Source: Alphaproteobacteria bacterium (GTDB lineage: Bacteria > Pseudomonadota > Alphaproteobacteria > MPNO01 > UBA830). Taken from it: 60,487 nucleotides of DNA. The position numbers were made by a program, and so were the translations under genes. Under the pieces are notes generated by a model that had not been told where the DNA came from, ran no database searches, and saw only the letters and a program-made list of their open reading frames with translations. The stretch spans positions 1-60,487 of the forward strand of contig JAJEBT010000088.1 in the NCBI GenBank assembly GCA_022822405.1, read 5' to 3'. Shown here piece after piece: positions 36,884-47,012 of the stretch (position 1 is its first letter; every line of letters begins with the position of its first letter).

Positions 36884-38185
36884 TCAGGCCTCGAGGATCT
36901 CGACGAGATGCTCGAGGGCCTCGATGCAAAATGCCGAGGTTACGGCTTCGGAGCCGTGCCCTATCTGTCCTACCGTGCCCCACTTCAACGATTGGTCGCC
37001 GAACGCGAGAAGCTCCGGCCAGCTGCCGTCGTCGCGCTGCGAATTCATGAGCTGTTCCGCCTGGCGTCCTGCATCGATGCTTTCCAGGCTTCCGATATTG
37101 TAGAGCGCCGAGACTGCCTGAGCGGTCTGGAGGATATTGCCGAATCCTTCCTTCTCGTCGTGCAAGCCCAGGATGCGGTCCGCGAGTATCGGGCGCAGCT
37201 GATCGAGGGCGGGCTGCGCGCGAACCATGGCGCGGGCGGTCGCATAGTAGATCGTGACCGTGTCGGGATACCATTTGGACGAGCCTTCGAGGTTGCCTTT
37301 GGTGATCAGGGTCTCCAGCCATTGCCGGGCATCCCTGGTTTCGGGGCGGTCGCCGAGATAGGCGATGATGTTCGCATTGACCACGGGGTCGGCTTCGATA
37401 CGAAAGGTCGACACGACATCGGGTTCGTCTTCCGCCAGCACCCAGGTCAGGAAACGGCCGTCCTCGTCGCGATTCGCCAGTATTTCCGGAACGTTCCTTC
37501 CCAGAAAGATCCAGGGATGAGTCCCGATGACGAGTGAACAGAGCGCGGTACTGTCAAGATCCTGGGGCAGATGGCGGTAGTAGCGCCACAATCCGGGGTA
37601 TTCGATGGTATCGACAAGATACGCCCTGGTAGCGGCGCACATGGCCCTGGCCCGCGCTTCGCCGCAACTTTCCAGAGCAAGCACGCAGAGCGCCGAAACG
37701 AAAGGAGGCCTTTCGAAATGCCGTGGAATGTCCGGGTCGGCTATGTTGAAGCGGATGCAGTGCCAGGCCCCGTTTTCGTCGATGGTGGATTCCAGGAAAG
37801 CGAGACCGCGGCGGATGCTTTCCCTGCCCGCTGTTGCAAGTGCCTCGGAGGTGGCGGCATGCCTTCCGGCTGGCGCCCGTTCGCGGGCGGGAGGGCGGAC
37901 GGGCGGCGCGGGGTCGTAAAGCGTCTTTCGGAGAAACTCGAGCGAAGCCGCGCCGCCTTTCGCTTCCTCCCGTTCGGCCTCGCCGAGTTTGCTGCGCGGC
38001 GGAAGCACTACATGCGTGGTGGAATAGGTTTCTTCGTGCACGTGAATCTCATGGTCTTCGGCCAGAGTCACGCCGAACTCCTTTTCGATTGTTTCCCTCG
38101 GTTCCGCGAGAAGACGCTCGCGAAACTCGCCGTCTTCGCCAGCTCTCGATGCGAGAATGTCTTCCGCGTCAATGGGACTCTTCAT
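36884..38185 (-). CDS. NHLP leader fused to a terpene-cyclase-like alpha-toroid
   Basis: A 433-residue protein starting with a second NHLP-type leader (about 1-78: GEFRERLLAEPRETIEKEFG, then HVHEE and HVVLPP, ending EAKGG). A Pro/Ala-rich linker follows, then an alpha/alpha-toroid (about 115-433) like squalene-hopene or prenyltransferase folds. A PQDLDSTA segment (207-214) recalls the DxDD proton-donor motif but with Ser in the last position. A DDGSW-type repeat lies near the C-terminus. The start is the ATG at 38185 after GGAGG; the TTG just before it is less likely. The leader may dock to the same RRE or exporter as the precursor. Whether the toroid is catalytic is open. Confidence 0.8.
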   Translation of the reverse strand: MKSPIDAEDILASRAGEDGEFRERLLAEPRETIEKEFGVTLAEDHEIHVHEETYSTTHVVLPPRSKLGEAEREEAKGGAASLEFLRKTLYDPAPPVRPPARERAPAGRHAATSEALATAGRESIRRGLAFLESTIDENGAWHCIRFNIADPDIPRHFERPPFVSALCVLALESCGEARARAMCAATRAYLVDTIEYPGLWRYYRHLPQDLDSTALCSLVIGTHPWIFLGRNVPEILANRDEDGRFLTWVLAEDEPDVVSTFRIEADPVVNANIIAYLGDRPETRDARQWLETLITKGNLEGSSKWYPDTVTIYYATARAMVRAQPALDQLRPILADRILGLHDEKEGFGNILQTAQAVSALYNIGSLESIDAGRQAEQLMNSQRDDGSWPELLAFGDQSLKWGTVGQIGHGSEAVTSAFCIEALEHLVEILEA

Positions 38186-38562
38186 CAATGTCCTCCGGTT
38201 TCGTGAGTCCTCGCCGCACCCGAACTGTCAGAACCAGACCGGTGTGGGCGAGTGAATCGTGACGAACCCGGAACGCTCCCGAAACGGCCTCCCCGGATCG
38301 GAGGATCCCCGAAGCCCGGCCAAGTCATGGAGCTCTTGCGCCATTGTGGGATCAATCGGGTTCGCGCCTCGCTGCCTCGGGACACGATCGTCTCCGATGC
38401 TGCCGCCATTTCGGCCGAGGGCGGAGCGGGAGAACAGCCCCTCGCCGGTCCCGCAACCCTCCGCCTGGCGGCCGGTCTTCCCGACCGACGGCGCGGGGTT
38501 CTTGCAAGTCCGTCCAGTCACGAATTTGGAACAAGACCTTCCAGCCGGTCCGCGCATCCGGA
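38186..38562. other. Gap between exporter genes and modification operon
   Basis: A 377-bp non-coding stretch upstream of the leader-toroid gene, likely holding its promoter. No strong -35/-10 pair was found. A 38-codon minus-strand frame (38228-38344, ending PTPVWF) has no ribosome binding site and is probably chance. Confidence 0.4.
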
Positions 38563-41505
38563 TCAGGTGATCTGCCTCTTGACTAGTTCTTTGAATACTC
38601 CGTCGACCTCCATGAGTTGGCTGAAGGAACCGTTTTGCACAACTTTTCCGGCCTGCAGCACGTAGATGCGGTCAGCCTGTTCCAGCGTGGACAGGCGGTG
38701 GGCGATGACGATCCGGGTGGAGGTCAGGGCGGTGAGGTTCTGCATGACCTTGGCCTGGCTTTCGTTGTCCAGCCAGTTGGTCGCCTCGTCGAACAGCATG
38801 ATTCTCGGGTTGCCGATCACCGAGCGGCCGATTGTGATGCGTTGACTCTCGCCGCCCGACAGGACGGCACCGCTGGTGCCGACCATGGTCATCATGCCCA
38901 TGGGCATGGCCTTGATCTGGTCTTCGACTTCGGCGATCCGGGCCGCCGCCCATACCTCCTCACTCGCTACGCCATCGCGGTGACCGATCAAATTGTCCCA
39001 GAGATCCTGGGGATGGAGTCTGACTGACTGCGGCACCACGCCCATGTTCCGGCGCACCTGCTTCAGGTTCAGATGCCTCAGGTCCCGCCCGTCGTAATAC
39101 ACCGCGCCAGCGGTTGGCCGGTTGATTCCGAGCGCGAGCCCGAACAGGGTGCTCTTGCCGGCACCGGACTCGCCGGCGATCGCGACGAATTCGCCAGGAC
39201 GAGCGTGAATCGTGACATCGTCGAGAACCAGCGGGCCGTCAGGATCGTAGCGGAAGGAAACGCGGTCGAACAGAATGTCGCCGCCCAGATACTCGACCGG
39301 TTCTCCTTCGGCCTCGGTTTCAGGAACCGCGGCGAGCAGCGGGCGCATCTGGTCGAACGCCGGCAGCATGGCGGAAATGGCGCCGACGGACTCGCCGAGC
39401 CGGGCGATGGCGGCTTGGAAAGCGATGAAGACGGTGTAAACGACGAGAAAATCACCGATCGGAACGTTCCTGTCGCTCCCCGACGCCACCGCGAAAAGCA
39501 GGACTCCGCCGGCGAGGAAGGGCAGCGCGGCAGCGAATGCCCGCGAGTGTCCCTCAAGCGAGCTAAGTTCGATCTCGGCGCGTTTCTGATCGCGGTAATC
39601 CCGCGCCCAGATGGCGAAAGCGGACCCTTCCGCGTTTTCCACACGCAGCTTCGCGATACCGCCGACGATCTGCAACAGCCGGCCGTTTACACGGCGTGCC
39701 GCGCTGATCATCCGCCCGTTGGGTGAAATCTGGCGCAACCCAAGGAGTACGGTGATCAGCAGCGAAGCCAGGCTGAAGACGAGGGCGATGATCCCGAGGG
39801 TGGTATCGTAGAAGAAGATGACGCCAAAGATCGGAAGCAAGAAAATCGCCGACAGCAGGCTGTCGGCGACGACTCCCTGCAAACCATCGCGGAGATTCTG
39901 GAACGTCATTCCCGACATGGCCAGATCGCCCGCCGGATAGCGGTGCAGGACACTTGATGGAAGGCGCATGAGGCGGTCCCAGAAAGCGGCTTCGACCCGC
40001 GATGCCGAACGCCCCTCGAGCCGCATCATTGCCGTGCTCTGAAACAGGTGCAGCAGTGCTCCGAGCAGGCCGAAACCTGCCACGGCCACGGCCACGGCAT
40101 AGAGCGTTCCGACGCTTCCGCCCGTCGTTACTTGATGTGCAACGAATCCGAGCGCGAGTGCCGGCACCAGCTTGATCAGACCGCCCGGCAGCCCGGAAAT
40201 CACCAGCCGTACCAGATCCGGGGCCGATCCACGCAGGGCGAAGCCCAGCAGGTCCGCCGGTTTCACGTTCTCAGACGGCAAGGGCCGGTAGAACACCCAG
40301 GCTTCTTCCGCCAGCGCGCCGGCGCGGTCCGCGGTCACGCGGATACTGCGCTTGCCGATCGGGTCGACCTCCCGGTAGCGTCCGAACAGTCCCGGCAGCA
40401 GCGCTACAGGCTGGCCGTCTTCGGCGCGGAATGCCAGCATCGCATTGCTGTCGCCGCGCCACCAGCTGTCCTCGGCCTTCAATCGCACGCGCCGGGCGCG
40501 TACGCCTGACGCGTCGAGAACGTCAACGAGGCCGATGGGAGAATCGTAAGGTCCCGAGCGCGCCGGAATCGTGAAATCGATTCCTTCATGGCGACCGATG
40601 ATCTGCAGGGCATCCGCCAGAGCCGTGTCCTCGACACTGGCGTCCCGGTCGATCGGCAGGTCGTAGATATTGAACAGCTGCTGCCGTGCAGCTTTTTCGG
40701 CCGTGCGGCGGCTGGCTGTCCGCGCGCGCTCAAGATTCGCATCATCGACCACGGCCAGTTGGCGGTTGAGACGTTCCAGGGCGAAAGCAAGCCCGTGAAA
40801 GGAGGCGAGCGCCGGGAGCAGCGTGCCTTGCCGGGCCAGTGTTTCCGTCGATATGCCCGAAACTGTCGCCTCGCCGAGCAGGGTGAGCCAGCTTGTCCGC
40901 GTCAGCGGTATCACGGCTTCGTGCGGGCCGGCGGCCTGGGCAAGTTCCGCGTGGTCGACAAGGCCCATGAACATGCTGGTGCCGTGCGGAGGCTCCGACA
41001 CCCAGACCACATCACGACGTACGGATAGCGTGCAGGGGGCGAGCGTCTGTGTCAGACCGGGTTCGGCCAGCGCGGTCGGGCGCGGAAGGCGGCCCGCAAA
41101 ACGCGAAAGCGTGTCAGTAATGGCGGTCAGCCACGTATCGGCCTGTTCCGCCAGTTCCTCCGGGTCAACCTCGGACAGCAGGGATGCCGGCAAGCGCTTG
41201 AGCAGGGTGCCCGGCAATCCCTTTGCAATCAGGCTGAGCGTGGCGTCTTCGTCATTGTCCGGTTCGTCCGGTGCGACACCCGGGAACAGCCAGCCCGCTT
41301 CGCGGCACAGAAGATGCTGCGGTGCCGCCTGCTCTACTCCGTCCCTGAATTCGACCAGGAACAGATTGACGGTGCCCTGATCAATGAACCAGACGCTATC
41401 CGGGTCGTCGAGCTTCACCGGCAGGTTGCCGGCGCATGGCACGGATGTGCCGGAGCGAGCGGCGAGCTCCGCGATCGACGTGTATTCCCGTCCCGCGTCC
41501 TGCAT
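38563..41505 (-). CDS. NHLM-type bacteriocin ABC exporter, second subunit (ATPase/permease)
   Basis: A 980-residue half-transporter of the NHLP-associated exporter group lacking the C39 peptidase. The first about 420 residues form the group-specific soluble domain, with an arm FNIYDLPIDRDAS near its middle. Membrane helices span about 430-690. The C-terminal ATPase has Walker A AGESGAGKST, signature LSGGESQR and Walker B MLFDEATNWLD. It begins one base inside the stop of the peptidase-bearing exporter upstream (TGATG overlap), so the two are made together and probably act as a pair exporting the modified peptide. Confidence 0.9.
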   Translation of the reverse strand: MQDAGREYTSIAELAARSGTSVPCAGNLPVKLDDPDSVWFIDQGTVNLFLVEFRDGVEQAAPQHLLCREAGWLFPGVAPDEPDNDEDATLSLIAKGLPGTLLKRLPASLLSEVDPEELAEQADTWLTAITDTLSRFAGRLPRPTALAEPGLTQTLAPCTLSVRRDVVWVSEPPHGTSMFMGLVDHAELAQAAGPHEAVIPLTRTSWLTLLGEATVSGISTETLARQGTLLPALASFHGLAFALERLNRQLAVVDDANLERARTASRRTAEKAARQQLFNIYDLPIDRDASVEDTALADALQIIGRHEGIDFTIPARSGPYDSPIGLVDVLDASGVRARRVRLKAEDSWWRGDSNAMLAFRAEDGQPVALLPGLFGRYREVDPIGKRSIRVTADRAGALAEEAWVFYRPLPSENVKPADLLGFALRGSAPDLVRLVISGLPGGLIKLVPALALGFVAHQVTTGGSVGTLYAVAVAVAGFGLLGALLHLFQSTAMMRLEGRSASRVEAAFWDRLMRLPSSVLHRYPAGDLAMSGMTFQNLRDGLQGVVADSLLSAIFLLPIFGVIFFYDTTLGIIALVFSLASLLITVLLGLRQISPNGRMISAARRVNGRLLQIVGGIAKLRVENAEGSAFAIWARDYRDQKRAEIELSSLEGHSRAFAAALPFLAGGVLLFAVASGSDRNVPIGDFLVVYTVFIAFQAAIARLGESVGAISAMLPAFDQMRPLLAAVPETEAEGEPVEYLGGDILFDRVSFRYDPDGPLVLDDVTIHARPGEFVAIAGESGAGKSTLFGLALGINRPTAGAVYYDGRDLRHLNLKQVRRNMGVVPQSVRLHPQDLWDNLIGHRDGVASEEVWAAARIAEVEDQIKAMPMGMMTMVGTSGAVLSGGESQRITIGRSVIGNPRIMLFDEATNWLDNESQAKVMQNLTALTSTRIVIAHRLSTLEQADRIYVLQAGKVVQNGSFSQLMEVDGVFKELVKRQIT

Positions 41506-43715
41506 CAGCCTGACCTGACCAGCTTGAAATACATGCCGTCCCGGTCCGCAATCAACTCGTCGTGCGTGCCGCGCTGCACTTCGACGCCCTGGTCAAGCAC
41601 GACAATTTCGTCACAATCCCGCACAGTGCTCAGCCGGTGCGCCACGATCAGGCAGGTGACGCCGCGACGCCGCAAGGCGTCATCGACATATTTCTCCGTC
41701 GCGGCATCGAGGGCGCTGGTTGCCTCGTCCAGAATGAGCATTGTCGGATTGCCCACCAGCGCACGGGCGATTTCCAGCCGCTGCCGCTGGCCGCTGCTGA
41801 CGTTCGCCCCGCCCTCCTCAACGAAGGTCGAGTATCCGTCCGGCCTGAGCAGGATTTCGTCATGGATCCGGGCATCCCGCGTCGCTGCGAAGATGTTCTC
41901 ATCCGGCACGGCCGGGTTCCACAGGGTGATGTTGTTGCGCAGGGACGCGGAAAAGAGCGCGACCTCCTGATCCACCGTGGAAATTGATTGCTGCAGCACT
42001 TCCTCGGGAATCTCGTCCCGCGGATGGCCATCAAACAGGATTTCGCCCGACCATGGCTGGAGGATGCCCGAAACCAGACGCGCCAGGGTCGACTTGCCGG
42101 AACCGCTGGGGCCAACCACGGCAACCCGCTGACCCGGCTTGATCACGAGGTTGAAGTCCTTGATCAGGGGTGGCCGGCTCTTGTTGAAACCGAAAACGAT
42201 GTTCCGCAGTTCGAGCTGGCCTGCGAGTTGGAGTCGGCCGTTGAACGTGGCGATCGACTCCGATTCCGGACTTCGGCGTTTGAAGACGGGGTCTTCGGTG
42301 GCCTCGGAAATGTCCTCAAGGCGTTGTAGATCGGTTTCAAGCGCCTGGCGTTTGTCGGTGAACTCCAGAAAGCGCCCGACAGGCGCCAGAAACATCTCTG
42401 CCAGAATATAGAATCCGACCAGCGTCCCCAGGGTCATTTCTCCAGCCATGACCAGACTTCCCCCGATGCCCAGGATCGCCGCGCAGCGAAGTGCGGCGAT
42501 CAGGCCCGGAAGGGCGGTATTGACGGAGCTCAGTTCGGAATAAAGCTGGCGCGCATGCAGCTCCTGCGCCTGATGACCGCCCCAGCGCGAAAAAAACCGG
42601 TCATCCGATCCTGTCATGCGCAGGTTGTCCGCATGACTCAGCATTTGCATGCCGATGCCGATCAGCAGTCCCTGTTCGCGCCTCATGGCCTGGCTTCGAA
42701 CAGCCCGGAGCGCGTTGAGAAGGCGGGCCAGCACTCCGTGCAACAGCGCCAGCAGCAGCACAATCAGCGCGAGCAGGGCATCGTAGGCCAACATCGCGAT
42801 GAGCAGCACCACGCTCATTGCCATGTCGACGATGAGCACAAGATACTGGTCCGTCAGGTTCTTCGCGATTCTGTCGATGGAGGAAACCCGTTCGGTCAGA
42901 TCGCCTTTCAGCCTGTGTTCGAAGAACTCCACCGGCAACCTCAGCAGCCGCGACAGGCCGCCGCTGTAGCCGATCACCGAAATCCGGACCGCGAGCTGCT
43001 TCAGGAACCGGTGCTTGAGCAGCGACAGGACGTACACCAGGACGCCGCCGCCCAGCAGAGCCGTCACCAGACCGCCCCAGGGCCCGTGGTTTTCAAGAAC
43101 ATCGTCCACGAAAACGCTGAGAGATGCGGGAACGACAAGCGTCAGCAACGTCAACATGAGCCCGCAGGCAACCACCCCGGCAAGCATGCTCCATGATCCG
43201 ACGAGCAAGGCGTCCAGCTGCCTGAACAAGCCGGGCCGCTCACCGCCAGGGCTGAAATCCTCGCCGGGTTTGAACTGCAACGCGATTCCGCTGTAGCTCC
43301 TGAGGAACTCTTCGGCGGAAACGCTGCGTCGCCCCGTGGACGGGTCGTTGAGATAGAAATTGCGGGCGTCGAACCCTTCGAGGACAACGAAATGGCTGAA
43401 TTGCCAGAACAGGATCTGGGGCAATGGCAGCTTTTTCAGTTGCTCGGCGCGCAGGCTGAGTCCGCGGCATTCGAGACCATAATGTCTGGAGGCGCGCGAG
43501 ATGCTTGCGGCACTGCTGCCGTCCCGGCCCACTTCGCATTTTTCACGCAATTCGGTGAGCGGCACCCAGCGCCCGAAATAGGCCAGCACGCTGCCGAGGC
43601 AGGCAGCGCCGCATTCTGCCGCGTGCATCTGCAACAGAATTGGCGTGGCTATCTTTTGTTTCAGTGAGTCCGGTGCGGCCTTGTCTCCAGCCCGTTCAGA
43701 GACGCGCGGAGGCAT
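41505..43715 (-). CDS. NHLM-type C39 peptidase/permease/ATPase exporter
   Basis: A 736-residue exporter that would cut off the leader and move the peptide across the inner membrane. The N-terminal C39 peptidase has the catalytic Cys at residue 35 (HAAECGAAC), His at 108 (QFSHFVVLEG) and Asp at 124 (NDPSTG). Membrane helices follow (about 165-450). The ATPase has Walker A GPSGSGKST, signature VSSGQRQR and Walker B MLILDEATSALD. A GG/AG-type cleavage site as in the precursor (ISAG before LCCCW) is the known target of such peptidases. It follows the HlyD-like gene by one base. Confidence 0.92.
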   Translation of the reverse strand: MPPRVSERAGDKAAPDSLKQKIATPILLQMHAAECGAACLGSVLAYFGRWVPLTELREKCEVGRDGSSAASISRASRHYGLECRGLSLRAEQLKKLPLPQILFWQFSHFVVLEGFDARNFYLNDPSTGRRSVSAEEFLRSYSGIALQFKPGEDFSPGGERPGLFRQLDALLVGSWSMLAGVVACGLMLTLLTLVVPASLSVFVDDVLENHGPWGGLVTALLGGGVLVYVLSLLKHRFLKQLAVRISVIGYSGGLSRLLRLPVEFFEHRLKGDLTERVSSIDRIAKNLTDQYLVLIVDMAMSVVLLIAMLAYDALLALIVLLLALLHGVLARLLNALRAVRSQAMRREQGLLIGIGMQMLSHADNLRMTGSDDRFFSRWGGHQAQELHARQLYSELSSVNTALPGLIAALRCAAILGIGGSLVMAGEMTLGTLVGFYILAEMFLAPVGRFLEFTDKRQALETDLQRLEDISEATEDPVFKRRSPESESIATFNGRLQLAGQLELRNIVFGFNKSRPPLIKDFNLVIKPGQRVAVVGPSGSGKSTLARLVSGILQPWSGEILFDGHPRDEIPEEVLQQSISTVDQEVALFSASLRNNITLWNPAVPDENIFAATRDARIHDEILLRPDGYSTFVEEGGANVSSGQRQRLEIARALVGNPTMLILDEATSALDAATEKYVDDALRRRGVTCLIVAHRLSTVRDCDEIVVLDQGVEVQRGTHDELIADRDGMYFKLVRSG

Positions 43716-43716
43716 T

Positions 43717-44322
43717 TTACGATGGCCTCATCAGAAAAAGCGCGGCCGGGGATTGGCGGCCGAGTTCTATGACAACCCGGCATTTCCTGCCTGCAAGAGA
43801 AGCAAGATCGACGTTTTCGTCGAGTGAGATATCGATGCGGCGCACGGAAACCGGCGCCGCGGACTCGAGCTCTGCCAGGCCCTCGGACAAGGGTACAGCG
43901 GAAACTGTCGTAACTTTTCCATCAAGCGCGCTTGCTTCTCCGTCCGCCATACCCAGCTCTATCACCGCCGGCATCCCGACCTTGATCCGCGACGCGATGC
44001 CACTCTCGACCCAGACGAACGCTTGCACGGACCGGTTGGTTTTGGGCAGGTTTTCGGCAGGCTTGGCCAGCACGCCGTCTACCGCAAGGCTGCGGGACGT
44101 GTGGCCAAGGAAAAGCCAGGCTGCGAGGACCGACAACAGCAGAGCGATGACGGCGACAAGCAGACGTTCCCGCGGCGTGGAAACCGTCAGCAGCCGGTCG
44201 AGTTGTTCACGTTCCTCCTTCGCTTTGGCAACAGTGTTTTGAAACGAGTCGAAAGGATTATTGAACACGAACCTGCGCAGCTCCTCATGAAGATCAAGCG
44301 AGGAAAAGAAAGTCTCATTCAA
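43717..44322 (-). CDS. Shortened HlyD-like NHLP secretion adaptor
   Basis: A 200-residue membrane-fusion-type protein with one N-terminal transmembrane helix (about 53-75) after a cytoplasmic start. A C-terminal beta-barrel segment contains AFVWVESGIASRIKVGMPAVIEL and later GRKCRVVIELG. HlyD adaptors of NHLP exporters are about twice as long; here the coiled-coil hairpin and lipoyl part are missing. It could still bridge the ABC pair to envelope partners, or be reduced in function. It is the first gene of the exporter unit and sits behind a good promoter. Confidence 0.75.
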   Translation of the reverse strand: MNETFFSSLDLHEELRRFVFNNPFDSFQNTVAKAKEEREQLDRLLTVSTPRERLLVAVIALLLSVLAAWLFLGHTSRSLAVDGVLAKPAENLPKTNRSVQAFVWVESGIASRIKVGMPAVIELGMADGEASALDGKVTTVSAVPLSEGLAELESAAPVSVRRIDISLDENVDLASLAGRKCRVVIELGRQSPAALFLMRPS

Positions 44323-44344
44323 CCTGGGTGAAAACTTGACTGAG

Positions 44345-44372
44345 CGTATACAATCTCAAACGAGATAGTCAA
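44345..44372 (-). promoter_or_regulatory. Sigma-70-like promoter with internal inverted repeat
   Basis: Read on the minus strand: TTGACT (44372-44367), a 16-bp spacer and TATACG (44350-44345), placed 22 bp before the HlyD-like ATG. The spacer contains ATCTC-GTTT-GAGAT (44353-44366), a perfect inverted repeat that could be an operator for control of the exporter unit. Confidence 0.6.
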
Positions 44373-44594
44373 GCCCTTAACTTGTTGGAGAATTTGATCT
44401 GTTGTCCATCGGCGCCCGCAATCTGTCTGCCCCGGGGGCACCTCCCCGGTCGATGCCGTCGGTCATTGGCCTCGGGCTGCGAATCCTCTGGCGGGGATCC
44501 AGCCCTCCTGAAATTCCGGCAATTCCAGATTTTGCGACCGGGAACGACCCGGATGGTCCGAGCTTCTCGCGACCGAATTCGGGAAGACGGCAGA

Positions 44595-47012
44595 TCAGCG
44601 CTCGGGTGCAGCCCGCTTCACGGAGCTTCGCTCTGCCCCTGTCAAAAGCGCTGGAAGAAGCGACAGGTCGGCAATGAGCGCAAAGGCAATGATCATCGCG
44701 GTCAACACGCCGACCTGAGCAGTGGGAACGAACGGGGAGAACGCGAATATGAGAAACCCGGCCACCAGCACCACCGTCGTGGTAAACAGCGCCCGGCCAG
44801 CCGTATCAAACGCGTAATGCACCGCTTCTTCGGGATCTTGGCCGTATTCATGCCGCGCACGGCGGTACTTGCTGAGAAAATGCACCGTATCGTCGACGAC
44901 GATGCCCACGGTCATGGCCACCACGACAGACAGCGAGAGTCCCACCTGTCCGACCGTCAATCCCCAGACGCCGAAGCCCAGCACGGCGGGAAGCAGATTG
45001 GGAACGAGGCTTATCAGGCCCAGCCGCAGTGACCGCAAGGCGACGAGGAGAATGGCGGAAATCGCCAGGAGCACGACCATCGTACCGATCAGCATGGCGC
45101 GGATGTTGCGCTGCCCGATATAGGCGAACAGCGCTGCGGGACCGGTGCTGTTGACGCCGGCCACATGCGGCGCGTTTTCCCTCAGCCACGCTTCGGCACG
45201 CGCGTTCAGCTCCAGCAGTTCCCGCGAAGAAAGGGTTTCCGCTGATATTGTTACTCGCGTGGCCGATCTGGATCTGTCGATCTGATTGTTGAGATCCAGG
45301 CCCTGGGGGAGCGAGAGCTCGTAGAGCAGCAGGTATTGCGCCGCCAATTCCTGGCTTTCCGGAATCCGGTAGGCGGCCGGATCGTCGCCGTGCATGCTCA
45401 TGTTGAGTTGCCGGAACGTATCGGTGACGACCGACACATGACGTACGGGGGGCTGCTTGCGGTACCAGTCGGCGAAGTTGGAAACCTCGGCGAGGAAAAG
45501 GGGATCGGTGACACCGCCCTCGGCAGGTGCCTGCAGCGAATACTCAAGCAGGGTATTGCCGCTCAGGCGCTCGTCCATGAAATCCGTATCCTGCCGAAAC
45601 TCGACGCCCTCATCGAAAAAGTGAACCAAGACGTCATTGAGCTCGTTGCGCGGAATGGCCACAACCATGGCGAGTGTAATCACCAGCCATCCCCCGAACA
45701 GCGCCTTTCTGTAGCGCAGCACGGAATCTGCCAGCCAGCTCATTGCGGCTCCGCCGAACCGGCTGTCCCGTGGGGCACGAATAGGGAGAAACGAAAGCAC
45801 GGCCGGCAGAAAGGTGATGGAAAGAATGAACGAGGCGGCGATGCCGAAAGCCACGAAGTTGCCGAGGTCTCGGTAGGGCGGCACTTCGGAAAAATTCATG
45901 CTCAGGAATCCAAACGCCGTCGTCAGGCTCGCCAGAAACACCGGATTGAGGTTGAGCCTGACGGTTTCGACGATGGCATCGTGCTTGGAATCCCCCTCAC
46001 GCAGACGCTGCTGCAGACCGACCAGCAGATGTACGCAGTTCGCCACGACAATCATCAGCACGATGGTCGGCGCTGGCGCGACGGGCGGGGAAAAGGGCAA
46101 GCCGACCCATACACCGAGGCCCATTGACGCGAGAATGGAAAAGACGACGACCATTCCGGTTGCCGCCACCCCGGCCCAGCCCCGGGTCAGGAGGCCAAGG
46201 ACCAGGGCCATGAGAAGAAGACTCGCAGGCAGGAAGATCATCTGGCTGCTGATCGAGGCTTCCAGGAAGGCCTGATTGACCATGACCGTGCCGACGATGC
46301 GAATGTCGAGGCCGGGAAACCGTTCTTCTGCCTTCGCGGCGGCCGATCTGGCGAATTCGGCAACGTCGGCCACGGCTTCCAGCAGGCCGTCCTCCGGCAG
46401 CTCGACAGTGACGTTTACAACGCTGACATCGCCGTTCACGGCCAGAATGCTGCCTGCGATGCGCGGGTCGGCGAGGGCGACGGCACGGATTCGCGACCGC
46501 GCTTCGGCCCGTGCCAGTTCCCGTGGATCAACAAGATCCCGGACATACAGTTCGTCGCCCTCGGCGGTCGTGTATTGAAAGTTGGCGAGCGAGTCGACGC
46601 GCCTCGAAAATGGTGTCCGCCAGGCGGCCTTGGTGAGCCAGACGGCAGCCGAGAGCGCGTCTTGCGACGTGGCGTTGCCATCGTCCGGAACGATCAGGAA
46701 CGCGATGTTCTCGTTCTTCCCGTAGGTGTTCTCCAGCGCTTCCAGCGCCTGCAGCTGGGGATTGTCGTCGTCGAAGAAGATGCGGTAGTTGGCGGAAAAT
46801 TCGAGCAGGGCCAGGCCGCCCGACGCGGCTGCAACCAGGAACAGCGTGGCCAGGACGACCGGCCAGCGGGCGGCGAGCACCCGTTTGGCAAATCGTGCTG
46901 CAAACTGTTCTCCTGCTGAGCCGCGTTCGTCCACAGGTTCAATGCCGCTGGTCGCGGCCGCCCGTGCGGGCAAGCGGCGCGTCAGGCAGCGGACATGCCG
47001 ACGCGCGGCCAT
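44595..47012 (-). CDS. RND/MMPL-family exporter
   Basis: An 805-residue RND superfamily transporter with two repeats, each of one helix, a large periplasmic domain and a five-helix bundle. The first repeat has a bundle around 265-420 (VLMIVVANCVHLLVGLQQRL) and the second around 640-790 (MTVGIVVDDTVHFLSKYRRA). Such MMPL-like proteins move lipids or hydrophobic compounds. It differs from drug-type AcrB pumps. It lies between the ABC exporters and the halogenase; with the barrel and LolA-like genes it forms a possible envelope export set. The first about 30 residues are weakly conserved, so a later start is possible. Confidence 0.87.
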   Translation of the reverse strand: MAARRHVRCLTRRLPARAAATSGIEPVDERGSAGEQFAARFAKRVLAARWPVVLATLFLVAAASGGLALLEFSANYRIFFDDDNPQLQALEALENTYGKNENIAFLIVPDDGNATSQDALSAAVWLTKAAWRTPFSRRVDSLANFQYTTAEGDELYVRDLVDPRELARAEARSRIRAVALADPRIAGSILAVNGDVSVVNVTVELPEDGLLEAVADVAEFARSAAAKAEERFPGLDIRIVGTVMVNQAFLEASISSQMIFLPASLLLMALVLGLLTRGWAGVAATGMVVVFSILASMGLGVWVGLPFSPPVAPAPTIVLMIVVANCVHLLVGLQQRLREGDSKHDAIVETVRLNLNPVFLASLTTAFGFLSMNFSEVPPYRDLGNFVAFGIAASFILSITFLPAVLSFLPIRAPRDSRFGGAAMSWLADSVLRYRKALFGGWLVITLAMVVAIPRNELNDVLVHFFDEGVEFRQDTDFMDERLSGNTLLEYSLQAPAEGGVTDPLFLAEVSNFADWYRKQPPVRHVSVVTDTFRQLNMSMHGDDPAAYRIPESQELAAQYLLLYELSLPQGLDLNNQIDRSRSATRVTISAETLSSRELLELNARAEAWLRENAPHVAGVNSTGPAALFAYIGQRNIRAMLIGTMVVLLAISAILLVALRSLRLGLISLVPNLLPAVLGFGVWGLTVGQVGLSLSVVVAMTVGIVVDDTVHFLSKYRRARHEYGQDPEEAVHYAFDTAGRALFTTTVVLVAGFLIFAFSPFVPTAQVGVLTAMIIAFALIADLSLLPALLTGAERSSVKRAAPER

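Noticed and set aside
38228..38344. 38-codon frame ending PTPVWF, considered as another precursor
   Set aside because: No leader signature and no ribosome binding site.
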